Positions 24,222 to 32,634 of a DNA stretch of 64,000 bases are shown piece after piece. Below the pieces are notes generated by a model that saw only the letters and a list, made by a program, of their open reading frames with translations, was not told the DNA's origin and did not search any database. Location: the NCBI RefSeq assembly GCF_042652085.1, contig NZ_JBHSJF010000006.1, positions 1,240,001 through 1,304,000 on the forward strand. Reading direction: 5' to 3'. The position numbers and the translations under genes were made by a program. The stretch is from Flaviflagellibacter deserti (GTDB lineage Bacteria; Pseudomonadota; Alphaproteobacteria; Rhizobiales; Methylopilaceae). Every line of letters begins with the position of its first letter. The stretch's first letter is position 1.

Positions 24222-25958
24222 ATGAGTGTAACCGCCGTCGCGGCAGAGCCGCGCGTGCAAGGTCGGCCGTCATGGTTCCGGCTTGACACTTTCGTGCTCG
24301 GCGCCGCGATTGTCGCGCTGATCGTTCTCGTCGTGCTGCCGGTCGCCTCGCTTCTGGTCGGCGCGGTCAGGTCCGAGGACGGACTGACGTTCGAATATTT
24401 CGAGCGGGCACTGACCGGCCGCTCCTATCTGCGGGCGCTCGGCAATTCGCTGGTGCTGGGCGCCTGGACCGGCCTTCTCAGCATCGCCATCGGCGTGCCG
24501 CTGGCCTGGGCGGTGAGCCGGACGAACGTCCCCGGTAAGGGACTGATCCAGGCGACGGCCACCCTCTCCTATCTGTCGCCGCCGTTTCTGACCGCGATCG
24601 CCTTCGTCAACCTGTTCAGCCCGAACGCCGGTATCGTCAACGTCTTCCTCCGCGACGTCGTCGGCATCAATTTCGGCTTCAACATCTTCACGATGAGCGG
24701 CCTCGTCTTCGTCACGGTGCTGCACACATTTCCGTTCGTCTACCTGCTGGCATCAAGCGCGCTGCAATCGGTCGACGCGTCCTATGAAGAGGCGGCGCAG
24801 ATCCTCGGCGCCAGCAAGATCAGGACGGCGCTGACAATCACCGCGCCGCTGGTCGCCCCGGCGATCCTGTCCGGCACCCTGCTCGCTTTCGTCAACGCGA
24901 TCGCGCTGTTCGGATCGCAGGCCATCATCGGCCTGCCGGGCGGCATCGTGACCCTGCCGACGCGCATCTACTCGCTGTTCGATTACCCGCCGCAATACGG
25001 ACTGGCCTCGGCGTTGTCGCTGCTGTTCATCGCGATCACGGTGATCGCGCTCTACCTGCAGCGCGCCTTCCTCTCCCGCCGCTCCTACGTGACGCTCGCC
25101 GGCAAGGGCGCGCGTCCGCAGCTGATGGACCTCGGCGCCGGGCGCTGGGTGCTGTTCGGCGCGTGCGTTCTGACCTTCATCGTCGCCATCGCCCTGCCCT
25201 ATGGCACGCTGGCCGCGGTGTCGTTCAGCAAGTCCTGGGGTCTCGACTTCTGGCAGAACCTGACCTTCGACAACTACCGCTTCATCCTGTTCGACTACGA
25301 CGTCACCAAGCGCGCGATCGCCAACAGCCTCCTGCTCGCGATCATCGCCTCGACGATCTGCGTGCTGCTCGGCACGCTGCTCAGCTGGATCGACATCCGG
25401 ACGAAGTGGCCAGGCCGCAAGATCCTCGACTATGCGGCGCTGATCCCGCTCGGTCTGCCCGGCATCGTGATGGCGGTCGCGATCCTGCAGTTCTGGCTGT
25501 CGATGCCCGTCGCGCTCTACGGCACGCTCGGCATCCTCCTGCTCGCCTATGTCGGACGTTATGTGCCGCTCGGCGTGCGCGCGGCGAACTCCTCGCTCCG
25601 GCAGATAGATCCTTCACTCGAAGAGAGTGCCCGCATCCTCGGCGCGAGCTGGGGCAAGACGCTCTGGGAGATCACCCTGCCGCTGATCCGGCCCGGCCTG
25701 TTCGCGGGCTGGCTCCTCGTCTTCGTGCCGGTGATCCAGGAATTGTCGGCCTCGATCCTCTTGTTCAGCTCGAGTTCGATCACGCTCGCGGTCGCGATCT
25801 ACAATCTTTACGAGACCGGTTCGACCGAGCCGGTCGCAGCCCTCGCCCTCGTCAACATGGTCATCGTCGCCGGCGCGATCTTCTTCGCGCAGAAATTCGG
25901 CGGCAGCAAACTCGGCCTGAAGACCGGCGAAACCTCACGTTCGGGAGCGGCAAGCTGA
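24222..25958 (+). CDS. Fused ABC permease, Fe3+/2-aminoethylphosphonate type
   Basis: A 578-residue membrane protein made of two permease units in one chain, with about twelve hydrophobic segments. Each half has its own EAA loop: EEAAQILGASKIRTALTITAP near residue 188 and EESARILGASWGKTLWEITLP near residue 467. This fused layout is typical of FbpB-like iron permeases and of some phosphonate and organic-acid importers. It precedes the ATPase gene with an ATGA overlap. The partner genes are metabolic enzymes rather than siderophore genes, which argues for an organic substrate rather than iron. Confidence 0.92.
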   Translation: MSVTAVAAEPRVQGRPSWFRLDTFVLGAAIVALIVLVVLPVASLLVGAVRSEDGLTFEYFERALTGRSYLRALGNSLVLGAWTGLLSIAIGVPLAWAVSRTNVPGKGLIQATATLSYLSPPFLTAIAFVNLFSPNAGIVNVFLRDVVGINFGFNIFTMSGLVFVTVLHTFPFVYLLASSALQSVDASYEEAAQILGASKIRTALTITAPLVAPAILSGTLLAFVNAIALFGSQAIIGLPGGIVTLPTRIYSLFDYPPQYGLASALSLLFIAITVIALYLQRAFLSRRSYVTLAGKGARPQLMDLGAGRWVLFGACVLTFIVAIALPYGTLAAVSFSKSWGLDFWQNLTFDNYRFILFDYDVTKRAIANSLLLAIIASTICVLLGTLLSWIDIRTKWPGRKILDYAALIPLGLPGIVMAVAILQFWLSMPVALYGTLGILLLAYVGRYVPLGVRAANSSLRQIDPSLEESARILGASWGKTLWEITLPLIRPGLFAGWLLVFVPVIQELSASILLFSSSSITLAVAIYNLYETGSTEPVAALALVNMVIVAGAIFFAQKFGGSKLGLKTGETSRSGAAS

Positions 25959-27055
25959 TGGCCGGAATTCGTATCAAGGGTCTGTCGAAATCCTATGCCG
26001 CGAATGCGGAGATGGCCGCGGTCAGCGGTCTCGACCTCGACATCAAGGACAACCAGTTCGTCACCCTGCTCGGCCCGTCCGGCTGCGGCAAGACGACGAC
26101 GCTTCGCCTGATCGCGGGCTACCTGACGCCCGACAAGGGCACGATCGAGGTAGGCTCCCGCGTCATCTCCTCCGCCGAAGGAGTGGCCCCGCCCGACAAG
26201 CGGGGCATGGGCATGGTGTTCCAGAACTACGCGGTCTGGCCGCACAAGACGGTCTACGAGAACGTCGTGTTCGGCCTGAAGCTCAGGAAGATCGAGAAGG
26301 CGGAATGCCGGCGGCGCGTCGAGGCGACGCTCGATCTCGTCAATCTCAACGGCCTCGAAAGCCGGTTTCCGGGCGAGCTCTCCGGCGGCCAGCAGCAGCG
26401 CGTGGCGCTGGCCCGTAGTCTCGTCGTGGAGCCGGAGATCCTCCTCCTCGACGAGCCGCTGTCGAACCTCGACGCCAAGCTCCGCGAGCGGATGAGGGTC
26501 GAGCTGAAGCAGCTTCAGCGGAGGACGGGCATCACTTTCGTCTACGTGACGCATGATCAGGCCGAGGCGCTGGCGCTGTCTGACCAGATCGCGGTCATGC
26601 ACGGCGGCAGGCTGCAGCAATACGGCACGCCGGACGAGGTCTACCGCAGGCCGACCAACAAGACCGTCGCCGACTTCATGGGTATCGTGAACTTCGTTCC
26701 GGCGGCGGCGAAGCGGCTGGCGTCCGGAGCGCTGATCGCGAACGTGGCCGGCGTCGATATCGATGTCAGCGTCCCAGCGGGCGTTGCGGACGGCGATCCG
26801 CTCGACGTCGCGGTACGGCCGGAGAATGTCGATCTGGCACGCTCCAGCGACGGCAGACCGGGTCTGACCGGTACAGTCACCGAGGAAACATTCCTCGGCA
26901 ACATCGTCGAATACTGGGTCGAACTCGCATCGGGCCCGGCGATCCGCGTCCAGGCTCATCCGACCGAGCGCTTCAACGTCGGCGAAACCGTCCACGCTCA
27001 GATCCGCGCCGGCGAATGCAGCGCGTTTCCGCGCACCGAACCCACGAAACAATGA
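25958..27055 (+). CDS. ABC transporter ATP-binding protein with TOBE domain
   Basis: A 365-residue ATPase starting at the ATG that overlaps the permease stop (ATGA). The longer frame to 25163 is a shadow. Walker A is GPSGCGKTTTLRL, the signature LSGGQQQRVALAR, Walker B ILLLDEPLSNLDAK and the H-loop VYVTHDQAEA. Residues about 285-360 form a TOBE domain (VRPENVDLARS; VTEETFLGNIVEYWVEL) of the kind found in PotA/FbpC-type ATPases, which can bind substrate or regulate the pump. Confidence 0.94.
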   Translation: MAGIRIKGLSKSYAANAEMAAVSGLDLDIKDNQFVTLLGPSGCGKTTTLRLIAGYLTPDKGTIEVGSRVISSAEGVAPPDKRGMGMVFQNYAVWPHKTVYENVVFGLKLRKIEKAECRRRVEATLDLVNLNGLESRFPGELSGGQQQRVALARSLVVEPEILLLDEPLSNLDAKLRERMRVELKQLQRRTGITFVYVTHDQAEALALSDQIAVMHGGRLQQYGTPDEVYRRPTNKTVADFMGIVNFVPAAAKRLASGALIANVAGVDIDVSVPAGVADGDPLDVAVRPENVDLARSSDGRPGLTGTVTEETFLGNIVEYWVELASGPAIRVQAHPTERFNVGETVHAQIRAGECSAFPRTEPTKQ

Positions 27056-27066
27056 GGACCTCAGAC

Positions 27067-27993
27067 ATGTCGATGGCAGCCGAAAAGCTGAGCGAAGGCC
27101 AGGAACACTGGACGAAGATCGGCGATTCCGACCTCTTCCTGTTCGAGAAGCAGGCGACGACGGACAAGAAGCGCGGAACCGTTCTGTTCGTCCACGGATC
27201 GTCCATGGCCTCGCAGCCGACCTTCGACCTCCAGGTGCCGGGCCGTCCCTATTCCTCGGCGATGGATCGCTTCGCAGACTGGGGCTTCGACACCTGGTGC
27301 TTCGACTGTCGGGGCTATGGCCGCTCCGACAAGCGTCCCGGCACCAAGGCGACAATCGCCGAAGGTGCGGCCGATGCCGGGGCAGCGGCGCAATACATTC
27401 AGAAGCTTCGCGGCACGAAGTCGTTCTACGTCTATGGCATTTCGTCGGGCGCCCTGCGCGCGGCCGGCCTTGCCGAAAACCATCCGGACATGGTCGCGCG
27501 GCTCGCGCTCGACGCTTTCGTCTGGACCGGTGAAGGTAGCCACACGCTCGCCGAGCGCCGCACCCGGCTGCCGAATTTCCGCGAGGGCGAGCGCCGGCCG
27601 ATTGACCGGGCTTTCGTCCATTCGGTGTTCAACCGCGACCATCCCGGTACCGCCGAGGATCGCGTGGTCGAGGCCTTCGCGGACGCCATCCTGTCGCTCG
27701 ATGATTCGATGCCGAACGGCACCTATCGCGACATGTGCTCGAACCTGCCGATCACCGACCCGGCCAGGCTCACCATGCCGACGATCGTCATGCGCGGCGA
27801 GTACGACGGCATTGCGAGCTTCGAGGACCTGATCGCGTTCTACGCAAGATTGCCTAATCCGGACAAGCAGTTCGCGGTGATGCCGGGCATCTCGCATGCC
27901 TCGTTCCAGCAGAAGAACTACGAGCTCGTCTACCACATCCTGCACAGCTTCTTCACTCAGCCCGATCCCGTCTATCGAGGCGAGCAACACTAA
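27067..27993 (+). CDS. Alpha/beta hydrolase
   Basis: A 308-residue hydrolase. HGSSMA near residue 45 fits the oxyanion loop, the nucleophile elbow is YGISSGALRA, and the likely acid and base are in MRGEYDGIAS and PGISHASFQ. The start at 27067 has GAGGA eight bases upstream; the ATG at 27052 overlaps the previous stop and is the alternative. Between the ATPase and binding-protein genes of one operon, it probably hydrolyses an ester, lactone or C-C bond in the imported compound or in its breakdown product. Confidence 0.85.
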   Translation: MSMAAEKLSEGQEHWTKIGDSDLFLFEKQATTDKKRGTVLFVHGSSMASQPTFDLQVPGRPYSSAMDRFADWGFDTWCFDCRGYGRSDKRPGTKATIAEGAADAGAAAQYIQKLRGTKSFYVYGISSGALRAAGLAENHPDMVARLALDAFVWTGEGSHTLAERRTRLPNFREGERRPIDRAFVHSVFNRDHPGTAEDRVVEAFADAILSLDDSMPNGTYRDMCSNLPITDPARLTMPTIVMRGEYDGIASFEDLIAFYARLPNPDKQFAVMPGISHASFQQKNYELVYHILHSFFTQPDPVYRGEQH

Positions 27994-28028
27994 AGACCAG
28001 ACGGCACATAAGAACCGGGAGGAAACAC

Positions 28029-29051
28029 ATGGTCTCTGCAAAAATGACCGCGATAATCGCGGCTGCGGTGATGAGCACGGCGCTCGGCGCAGGCGGCGCG
28101 CTGGCCCAGGACGCCGCCGACATGGCGAAGGCGAAGAGCGAAGGAAAGGTCGTCTGGTACACCTCGACGCCGATCGAACAGGCCAACAAGATTGTCCAGT
28201 TGTTTCAGGACGAGACCGGCATCAAGGTCGAGCTGTTCCGCTCCGGCGGTTCGGCCATCCTGCGCCGCTTCCAGCAGGAGCAGTCGGCCGGCCGCACCGC
28301 CGCTGACGTTCTGACGACGTCCGATCCCGCGGCGATGAACGTGATGGCGGAGGCCGGCACGTTCGTGCCGTTCAAGCCGGCTGACTTCGACAAGATCCCG
28401 GCGGAGGCGAAGGCCGCCGACGGCTCGTGGATCGGCCAGCGCCTCAACCTGATTACGATCTATCTGCGCACGGACAAGGTGGCCGAGGCCGACCGTCCGC
28501 AGAAATGGACCGACCTCACCGACGCCAAATATTCCGGCAAGATGGTGATGACGGACCCGTCCTTCACCTCACTCCAGCTCTCGGTCGTCGGCACGCTCTC
28601 GACCAAGCTCGGCTGGGACTATTACGAGAAGCTCGCCAAGAACGACGTCATGGTCGTCCAGGGGAACCAGCAGGTCTCGGACAACATCAAGCGCGGCGAG
28701 CGCCTGATCGCCGTTGGAGCGCTTGATTCCTACGCCGCCGAGGACCGCCAGGGCGGCCATGAGATCACGACGATCTATCCGAAGGACGGCACGTTCGTGA
28801 TCCCCTCTCCGACCGCCATCGTGAAGGGCGGCCCGAACCCTGAAGCGGCCAAGGTCTTTGCCGCGTTCATGATCGGCACCAAGGCGCAGACCGTGTTCCC
28901 GACCGATGGCGGCTATTCCGCTCGTTCCGACATCGACCCGCCGAAGGGCAGCCCGAAGCTGAACGAACTCACTGTCCTGCCGGTCGACTACGACGCGCTG
29001 GAGAAGCAGGCAGGCAAGATCAAGGAAGGCTTCAACGACATCTTCCGTTGA
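28029..29051 (+). CDS. ABC substrate-binding protein, Fe3+/2-aminoethylphosphonate type
   Basis: A 340-residue periplasmic binding protein with a signal peptide (residues 1-26, ending GGALAQ). The mature chain has VVWYTSTPIEQANKIVQLF and the ligand-binding RSGGSAILRRFQQEQ, as in FbpA/PhnS-type proteins (SBP type 1, cluster D). No conserved pair of adjacent tyrosines for ferric iron is obvious near the C-terminus, which favours an organic or phosphonate ligand. It is the last gene of the operon, before a strong terminator. The binding protein being last is less usual than first. Confidence 0.9.
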   Translation: MVSAKMTAIIAAAVMSTALGAGGALAQDAADMAKAKSEGKVVWYTSTPIEQANKIVQLFQDETGIKVELFRSGGSAILRRFQQEQSAGRTAADVLTTSDPAAMNVMAEAGTFVPFKPADFDKIPAEAKAADGSWIGQRLNLITIYLRTDKVAEADRPQKWTDLTDAKYSGKMVMTDPSFTSLQLSVVGTLSTKLGWDYYEKLAKNDVMVVQGNQQVSDNIKRGERLIAVGALDSYAAEDRQGGHEITTIYPKDGTFVIPSPTAIVKGGPNPEAAKVFAAFMIGTKAQTVFPTDGGYSARSDIDPPKGSPKLNELTVLPVDYDALEKQAGKIKEGFNDIFR

Positions 29052-29067
29052 TCCGGGATCAAAGAAC

Positions 29068-29097
29068 AAAGGCCGGCACTGCGAGGCGCCGGCCTTT
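29068..29097 (+). terminator. Rho-independent terminator of the 23.3-29.1 kb operon
   Basis: AAAGGCCGGC (29068-29077), 10-base loop, GCCGGCCTTT (29088-29097), then more T. A perfect 10-bp stem with an A-tract and T-tract, so it could also act for minE on the other strand, whose stop is at 29116. Confidence 0.9.
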
Positions 29098-29115
29098 TTG
29101 TTTGGCTACCGGATC

Positions 29116-29391
29116 TTAGCTCGCCACGCGCAGCCGCGACACCGGCAGAGGCTCCGGAACCTCGAAATCAATCTCGACGATCGAATAGGTTTCCTCACGC
29201 TTCATGTTCACGTTGACCTTGGTCTGGTCGACGTCGACGTGCTTGGCGATTGCGGCGAGGATCTCCTCGCGGAGCGTGAACAGGAGTGCCGAGGCCGGGC
29301 CGCTGGTCTTCTCGTGGGCCAGCAGGATCTGCAGGCGGTCGCGTGCCGCAGAGGCCGAGTTGCGTTTCCTGAAGAGATTGAGAACGCTCAT
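29116..29391 (-). CDS. minE: Cell division topological specificity factor MinE
   Basis: A 91-residue protein, the normal size. The start at 29391 (MSVLNLFRKRNSAS) overlaps minD by four bases. Residues 1-12 form the amphipathic membrane-targeting segment, residues 13-35 (SAARDRLQILLAHEK) the MinD-activating helix, and the rest the beta-rich dimer domain with ILAAIAKHVDVD. MinE drives MinD off the membrane and so keeps MinC away from midcell. Last gene of minCDE. Confidence 0.95.
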   Translation of the reverse strand: MSVLNLFRKRNSASAARDRLQILLAHEKTSGPASALLFTLREEILAAIAKHVDVDQTKVNVNMKREETYSIVEIDFEVPEPLPVSRLRVAS

Positions 29392-30206
29392 GCGGCGTTC
29401 CTTCCAAACAGCTTGCCGAACAGGCCGTTCTTGTGGACCGGCACGACGACCTCGCCGAGGTCCTCGCCGCGCAGGCGGCGGGCGGCTTCGGCGTAAGCGA
29501 CTGCCGGCCTGCTGGCGGGATTGCTGAGCGTGACCGGCGAACCGACGTTCGAGGCCTTCAACACTTCCTCGCTCTCGGGGATGATGCCAAGCAGCGGGAT
29601 CGACAGGATTTCCAGCACGTCCTCGACGGCCATCATGTCGCCGCGGCTGGCGCGTGCCGCGTTGTAGCGGGTGAGCAGCAGATATTTCGGAATGCCCTCG
29701 CCGCGCTCGGCACGCTCGGTCTTGGCGTCCAGCAGGCCGATGATGCGATCGGAGTCGCGCACCGACGAGACTTCGGGGTTGCTGACGACGACAGCGAGAT
29801 CGGCGTGGCGCATCGCCAGTGCCGCGCCGCGCTCGATGCCGGCCGGGCTGTCGCAGATCACCCAGTCGAACCGCGAGCGCAGGTCGTTGATGACGTACTC
29901 GACGCCCTCTTCCGTCAGCGCATCCTTGTCCCGCGTCTGCGAGGCCGGGAGCAGCCACAGGTTTTCGAGGCGCTTGTCGCGGATCAGCGCCTGCGTGAGC
30001 TTGGCATGGCCCTGGATGACATTGATGAAGTCGAACACCACCCGGCGCTCGGCGCCGAGGACGAGATCGAGGTTGCGCAGGCCGACGTCAAAATCGATGA
30101 CGCAGACCGTATCGCCGGCCGCGGCTAACGCCGCGCCTAGTGCGGCAGTGGTGGTCGTCTTGCCGACGCCGCCCTTGCCCGAGGTAACGACAACTACTTC
30201 TCCCAT
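29388..30206 (-). CDS. minD: Septum-site determining ATPase MinD
   Basis: A 272-residue ParA/MinD ATPase. The deviant Walker A is SGKGGVGKTTTTA (residues 9-21), switch I reads VCVIDFDVGLRNLDLVLG and switch II VICDSPAGIERGA. The C-terminal amphipathic helix is GKLFGRNAA-like (KNGLFGKLFGR). MinD binds the membrane as an ATP dimer, recruits MinC and responds to MinE. It lies between minC (17-base gap) and minE (four-base overlap). Confidence 0.96.
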   Translation of the reverse strand: MGEVVVVTSGKGGVGKTTTTAALGAALAAAGDTVCVIDFDVGLRNLDLVLGAERRVVFDFINVIQGHAKLTQALIRDKRLENLWLLPASQTRDKDALTEEGVEYVINDLRSRFDWVICDSPAGIERGAALAMRHADLAVVVSNPEVSSVRDSDRIIGLLDAKTERAERGEGIPKYLLLTRYNAARASRGDMMAVEDVLEILSIPLLGIIPESEEVLKASNVGSPVTLSNPASRPAVAYAEAARRLRGEDLGEVVVPVHKNGLFGKLFGRNAA

Positions 30207-30223
30207 GACGTTAGTCTCCCCGA

Positions 30224-30922
30224 TCAGCGCAGGACGTTGAGTTTGATGGATGCGTTCTCGGACCAGATCTGAACTGGCTGTCCGAGAATGGATTGGTCGA
30301 TGCCTTCGGCCGTCAGATATTCGGCGTCGATGGCCAGGAATTCCGCTTCGAGCTTGCGGCAGAAGATGCGGGCGTGCGGATTGCCGTAGGCACCGGCGAC
30401 CGCCCTGCCCCTCAGCGTTCCGTAGATGTGGATCGAGCCGGCGGCGAGTACTTCGGCGCCCGACGCAACCGAACCGATGACGGTGACGTCGCCGTCCGGG
30501 AAGACCACGCTCTGCCCGGAGCGCACGTTCTCGACGACCAGCGAACCGGTCGGAGCGGCAGCCTTCGGCTGTGAGTCCTCGCCCTCTTCGTGCACCTCGA
30601 TGCCGCTCGCCTGGCGTCCGCCGTTCAACAGCGGCGGCATGCCCGGCGGCAGCTTGAGATGGCGCGGCCCTTCGAGCCCCATCACCCGCACGCCGATTCG
30701 ATCGAGCGCGACGACCAGCGCTTTTACATCGCGCGGCGGCAGACCCGTAGCCGCCACGTCGAGGACGACCGGACGGGTCGCGAAGAAGCCGGGAGAGCGC
30801 GCGCTGAGGTCGGCAAGTTCCTCGATCCAGGCTTCGTAGGGCTCTTCCGGTGTCAGGACGAGGGCGAGATAGGACTTGCCCTTGAAGCGCAAATTCTGGC
30901 GAACGGCAGTGGAAGCGCTCAC
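30224..30922 (-). CDS. minC: Septum formation inhibitor MinC
   Basis: A 232-residue FtsZ inhibitor. Residues 1-100 form the FtsZ-binding N-domain (FKGKSYLALVLTPEEPYEAWIEEL, seen in blocks) and residues 125-232 the right-handed beta-helix that dimerises and binds MinD, with SGQSVVFPDGDVTVIG and AAGSIHIYGTLRGRA. First gene of minCDE. Two CtrA-type boxes lie 11 to 59 bases upstream of its start. Confidence 0.95.
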   Translation of the reverse strand: MSASTAVRQNLRFKGKSYLALVLTPEEPYEAWIEELADLSARSPGFFATRPVVLDVAATGLPPRDVKALVVALDRIGVRVMGLEGPRHLKLPPGMPPLLNGGRQASGIEVHEEGEDSQPKAAAPTGSLVVENVRSGQSVVFPDGDVTVIGSVASGAEVLAAGSIHIYGTLRGRAVAGAYGNPHARIFCRKLEAEFLAIDAEYLTAEGIDQSILGQPVQIWSENASIKLNVLR

Positions 30923-30932
30923 GACGAAACCC

Positions 30933-30981
30933 TTAACGACACGTTACGAGTTAGCCGCCCCCATGCTTAACGACTGGTTAA
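30933..30981 (-). promoter_or_regulatory. Two CtrA-type boxes upstream of minC
   Basis: TTAA-CGACTGG-TTAA (30967-30981) is a perfect TTAA-N7-TTAA CtrA box; a second, TTAA-CGACACG-TTAC (30933-30947), has one change in the last half-site. Both lie just upstream of minC, in a 191-base divergent region shared with the small gene at 31114. Direct CtrA control of min genes has been reported in rhizobia and Brucella, so cell-cycle control is likely here too. Confidence 0.7.
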
Positions 30982-31113
30982 CGTCGCCCGAAATCCGCAA
31001 GGCAATCTTGATGTTTCGTCGACCAAAAGACGGGCACGATGCCGCCGGTTTCGGGCTGCCATTCCCCGCGATCCTTTGATAGATTGCGGCCCGTCTCGCT
31101 GGGGGCCACTCGA

Positions 31114-31284
31114 ATGACTGACAACAGCCAGTACAAACGCGCGAAAGATCCGCGCAAAAAGCAGCCCGTGAAACGCGTTGCTCTCTCCGACGAAGCCAAG
31201 CGGGCTTACGAGGAATTGATCCAGAAGCGCGACGAGCGCGACAAAAACTACGGCGTCCATCTCGGGACTTCCGAGCGCCGGTGA
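31114..31284 (+). CDS. Small charged protein of unknown function
   Basis: A 56-residue protein (MTDNSQYKRAKDPRKK...), rich in Lys, Arg, Glu and Asp, with a basic N-terminal half and an acidic-basic helix (EAKRAYEELIQKRDERDKN) after residue 26. It has no signal or membrane segment. The ATG at 31114 was chosen over an open frame to 31039 because the extension lacks the composition of a real protein. I do not recognise a named family. It is divergent from minC and stands alone; a nucleic-acid-binding or ribosome-associated role would fit the charge but is a guess. Confidence 0.6.
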   Translation: MTDNSQYKRAKDPRKKQPVKRVALSDEAKRAYEELIQKRDERDKNYGVHLGTSERR

Positions 31285-31289
31285 TGACG

Positions 31290-31390
31290 TGTTCCGGGGC
31301 GCGAAGCGAGCCCGGACCCAACTCCGTGGCTTCTCGCAGCCAGCACAGGGCTTATGGATTCCGGGCTCGGCTTCACCGCCCCGGAAAACA
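31290..31390. repeat. Long imperfect intergenic palindrome
   Basis: The left arm 31290-31316 (TGTTCCGGGGCG, GAAGC, AGCCCGGA) and the right arm 31360-31390 (TCCGGGCTCG, GCTTCA, CCGCCCCGGAAAACA) pair over about 25 bases with a few mismatches. It fills the gap between a small gene and the convergent squalene-synthase-fold gene and abuts that gene's stop. It looks like a member of the extragenic palindromes common in this bacterial group and may work as a bidirectional terminator. Confidence 0.65.
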
Positions 31391-32242
31391 TTACCCCAGC
31401 GGCCGGCTCCTGCTTGCCGCGCGCCACAGCGTCCATTGACGCCGCCATTGCGGCACCTCGACCGGTGTGCGGAACGGGTCGTAGTCGCGTCGTTCCATTC
31501 GCTTGAGATAACCCGCCACCAGAGCGCCCGGCAGGAACGCTGCCAGTGCCTGGCCGTCGACGCCCGTCATCGCGGCGCGCGCGGCATCGAGGTGACGCCA
31601 GGCGAGCTCGCGCATCTCCTTCAGCGCCGCGAGAATCTCGGGCGTGGTCCTGCCAGACAGCACGTCCTCGCGGCCGACGCCGTTACGCGCCAGCACCTCG
31701 GCCGGGACGAATATCTGGCCACGCTGCGCATGGAATGGAAAGGCGCGCAGCAGGCCGGTGATCGCATAAGCGACGCCGGCATGCCCCGCAGCGGCTGCGC
31801 CCCCCGGCTCCTCCCCTCCCGTAAGGACGATCGAGGCGAGCCGGATCAGCGCCGAGGATGTGTCGCCGGCATAGCCTTCGAGATCGCCCACGGTCGGCAC
31901 GGGGTCGTCGTAGAGATCGAACACCCGCGCCTCCGTCATTCGGATGAACGGCTCGAACGGCAGGCGGTTGTCATGGATCGCGGAAAGCAGCGCCCGAGCG
32001 ACCGGATGAGCCTCTGCCTCGCCCTTGCGTGACCCCTCGAAAACCTCCCGCCACCAGGTCAGCCGGATTTCGCCGGGAATGGGATCGCTGACGCTTTCGC
32101 GGACACGCGCCAGTTCGGTGTTGAAGGCATAGAGCGCATAGAGTGCCTGCCGTCGCTCGTCGGGCGCGAACAGGGTCGTCAGGAAACGGTCCCGGTCCTC
32201 GTCGCGGACCAGTTCCTGGCAATAAGCGGCGGTGTCCATCAT
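31391..32242 (-). CDS. Squalene/phytoene-synthase-fold protein, NDUFAF6-like
   Basis: A 283-residue all-helical protein of the squalene/phytoene synthase superfamily. It opens YCQELVRDEDRDRFLTTLF and ALYALYAFNTELARVRE, with EIRLTWWREVF near residue 60. The aspartate-rich Mg2+-diphosphate motifs of true synthases are not evident: the first helix has RDEDRDR, and the second region is weak (DLYDDP). It resembles the catalytically inactive branch that includes mitochondrial complex I assembly factor NDUFAF6. It overlaps by four bases an Mth938-like gene, the bacterial counterpart of NDUFAF3, which supports that reading over carotenoid synthesis. Confidence 0.8.
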   Translation of the reverse strand: MMDTAAYCQELVRDEDRDRFLTTLFAPDERRQALYALYAFNTELARVRESVSDPIPGEIRLTWWREVFEGSRKGEAEAHPVARALLSAIHDNRLPFEPFIRMTEARVFDLYDDPVPTVGDLEGYAGDTSSALIRLASIVLTGGEEPGGAAAAGHAGVAYAITGLLRAFPFHAQRGQIFVPAEVLARNGVGREDVLSGRTTPEILAALKEMRELAWRHLDAARAAMTGVDGQALAAFLPGALVAGYLKRMERRDYDPFRTPVEVPQWRRQWTLWRAASRSRPLG

Positions 32243-32631
32243 CGCGCGTTTTCGACCGCGATCAGCGCCGCCGCAACCTTTCTCTGATCGGAAAGAAGAA
32301 CGTTGTAGGTCCGCGCCGCCGCTCCCGTGGCCATAATATCGACCCGAAGCCCGGACGCCTTCAGCGTTTCCCGGAGAGGCATCGGCAACGGCACATGCAC
32401 GTCACCGGTGCCGATCAGCAGCATCTCGATCTCCGGGGCCTCATCCATCGCCCGCCGCAGCGATTTGGCGTCGATGTCGGCGGCGGTGACCGGAGGCCAA
32501 GCCCAGATGCCGCTCGGCAGACAGATGATCGAGCCGCGATGCGACATCTCCGCGAAGCGGAAGCCGCCATTGCCATAGGCATCGAGCAAAGCGCGGCCGG
32601 GAAAGAACCCTTCGTAGCGAGCGCCCGCCAC
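32239..32631 (-). CDS. Mth938-like domain protein, NDUFAF3-like
   Basis: A 130-residue protein of the Mth938/DUF498 family. It shows HRGSIICLPSGIWAWPP, EIEMLLIGTGDVHVPLP and an end with TGAAARTYNVLLSDQRKVAAALI, the last being the family's C-terminal signature. Human NDUFAF3 belongs to this family and helps assemble complex I. It sits three bases after secF and overlaps the squalene-synthase-fold gene, so one transcript would carry secD, secF and both assembly-factor-like genes. A bacterial biochemical role is not established to my knowledge. Confidence 0.85.
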   Translation of the reverse strand: MAGARYEGFFPGRALLDAYGNGGFRFAEMSHRGSIICLPSGIWAWPPVTAADIDAKSLRRAMDEAPEIEMLLIGTGDVHVPLPMPLRETLKASGLRVDIMATGAAARTYNVLLSDQRKVAAALIAVENAR

Positions 32632-32634
32632 AGG

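Noticed and set aside
31391..32242. Carotenoid or hopanoid synthase (phytoene/squalene synthase)
   Set aside because: Asp-rich catalytic motifs are not evident, no other isoprenoid gene is nearby, and the partner gene is Mth938-like.
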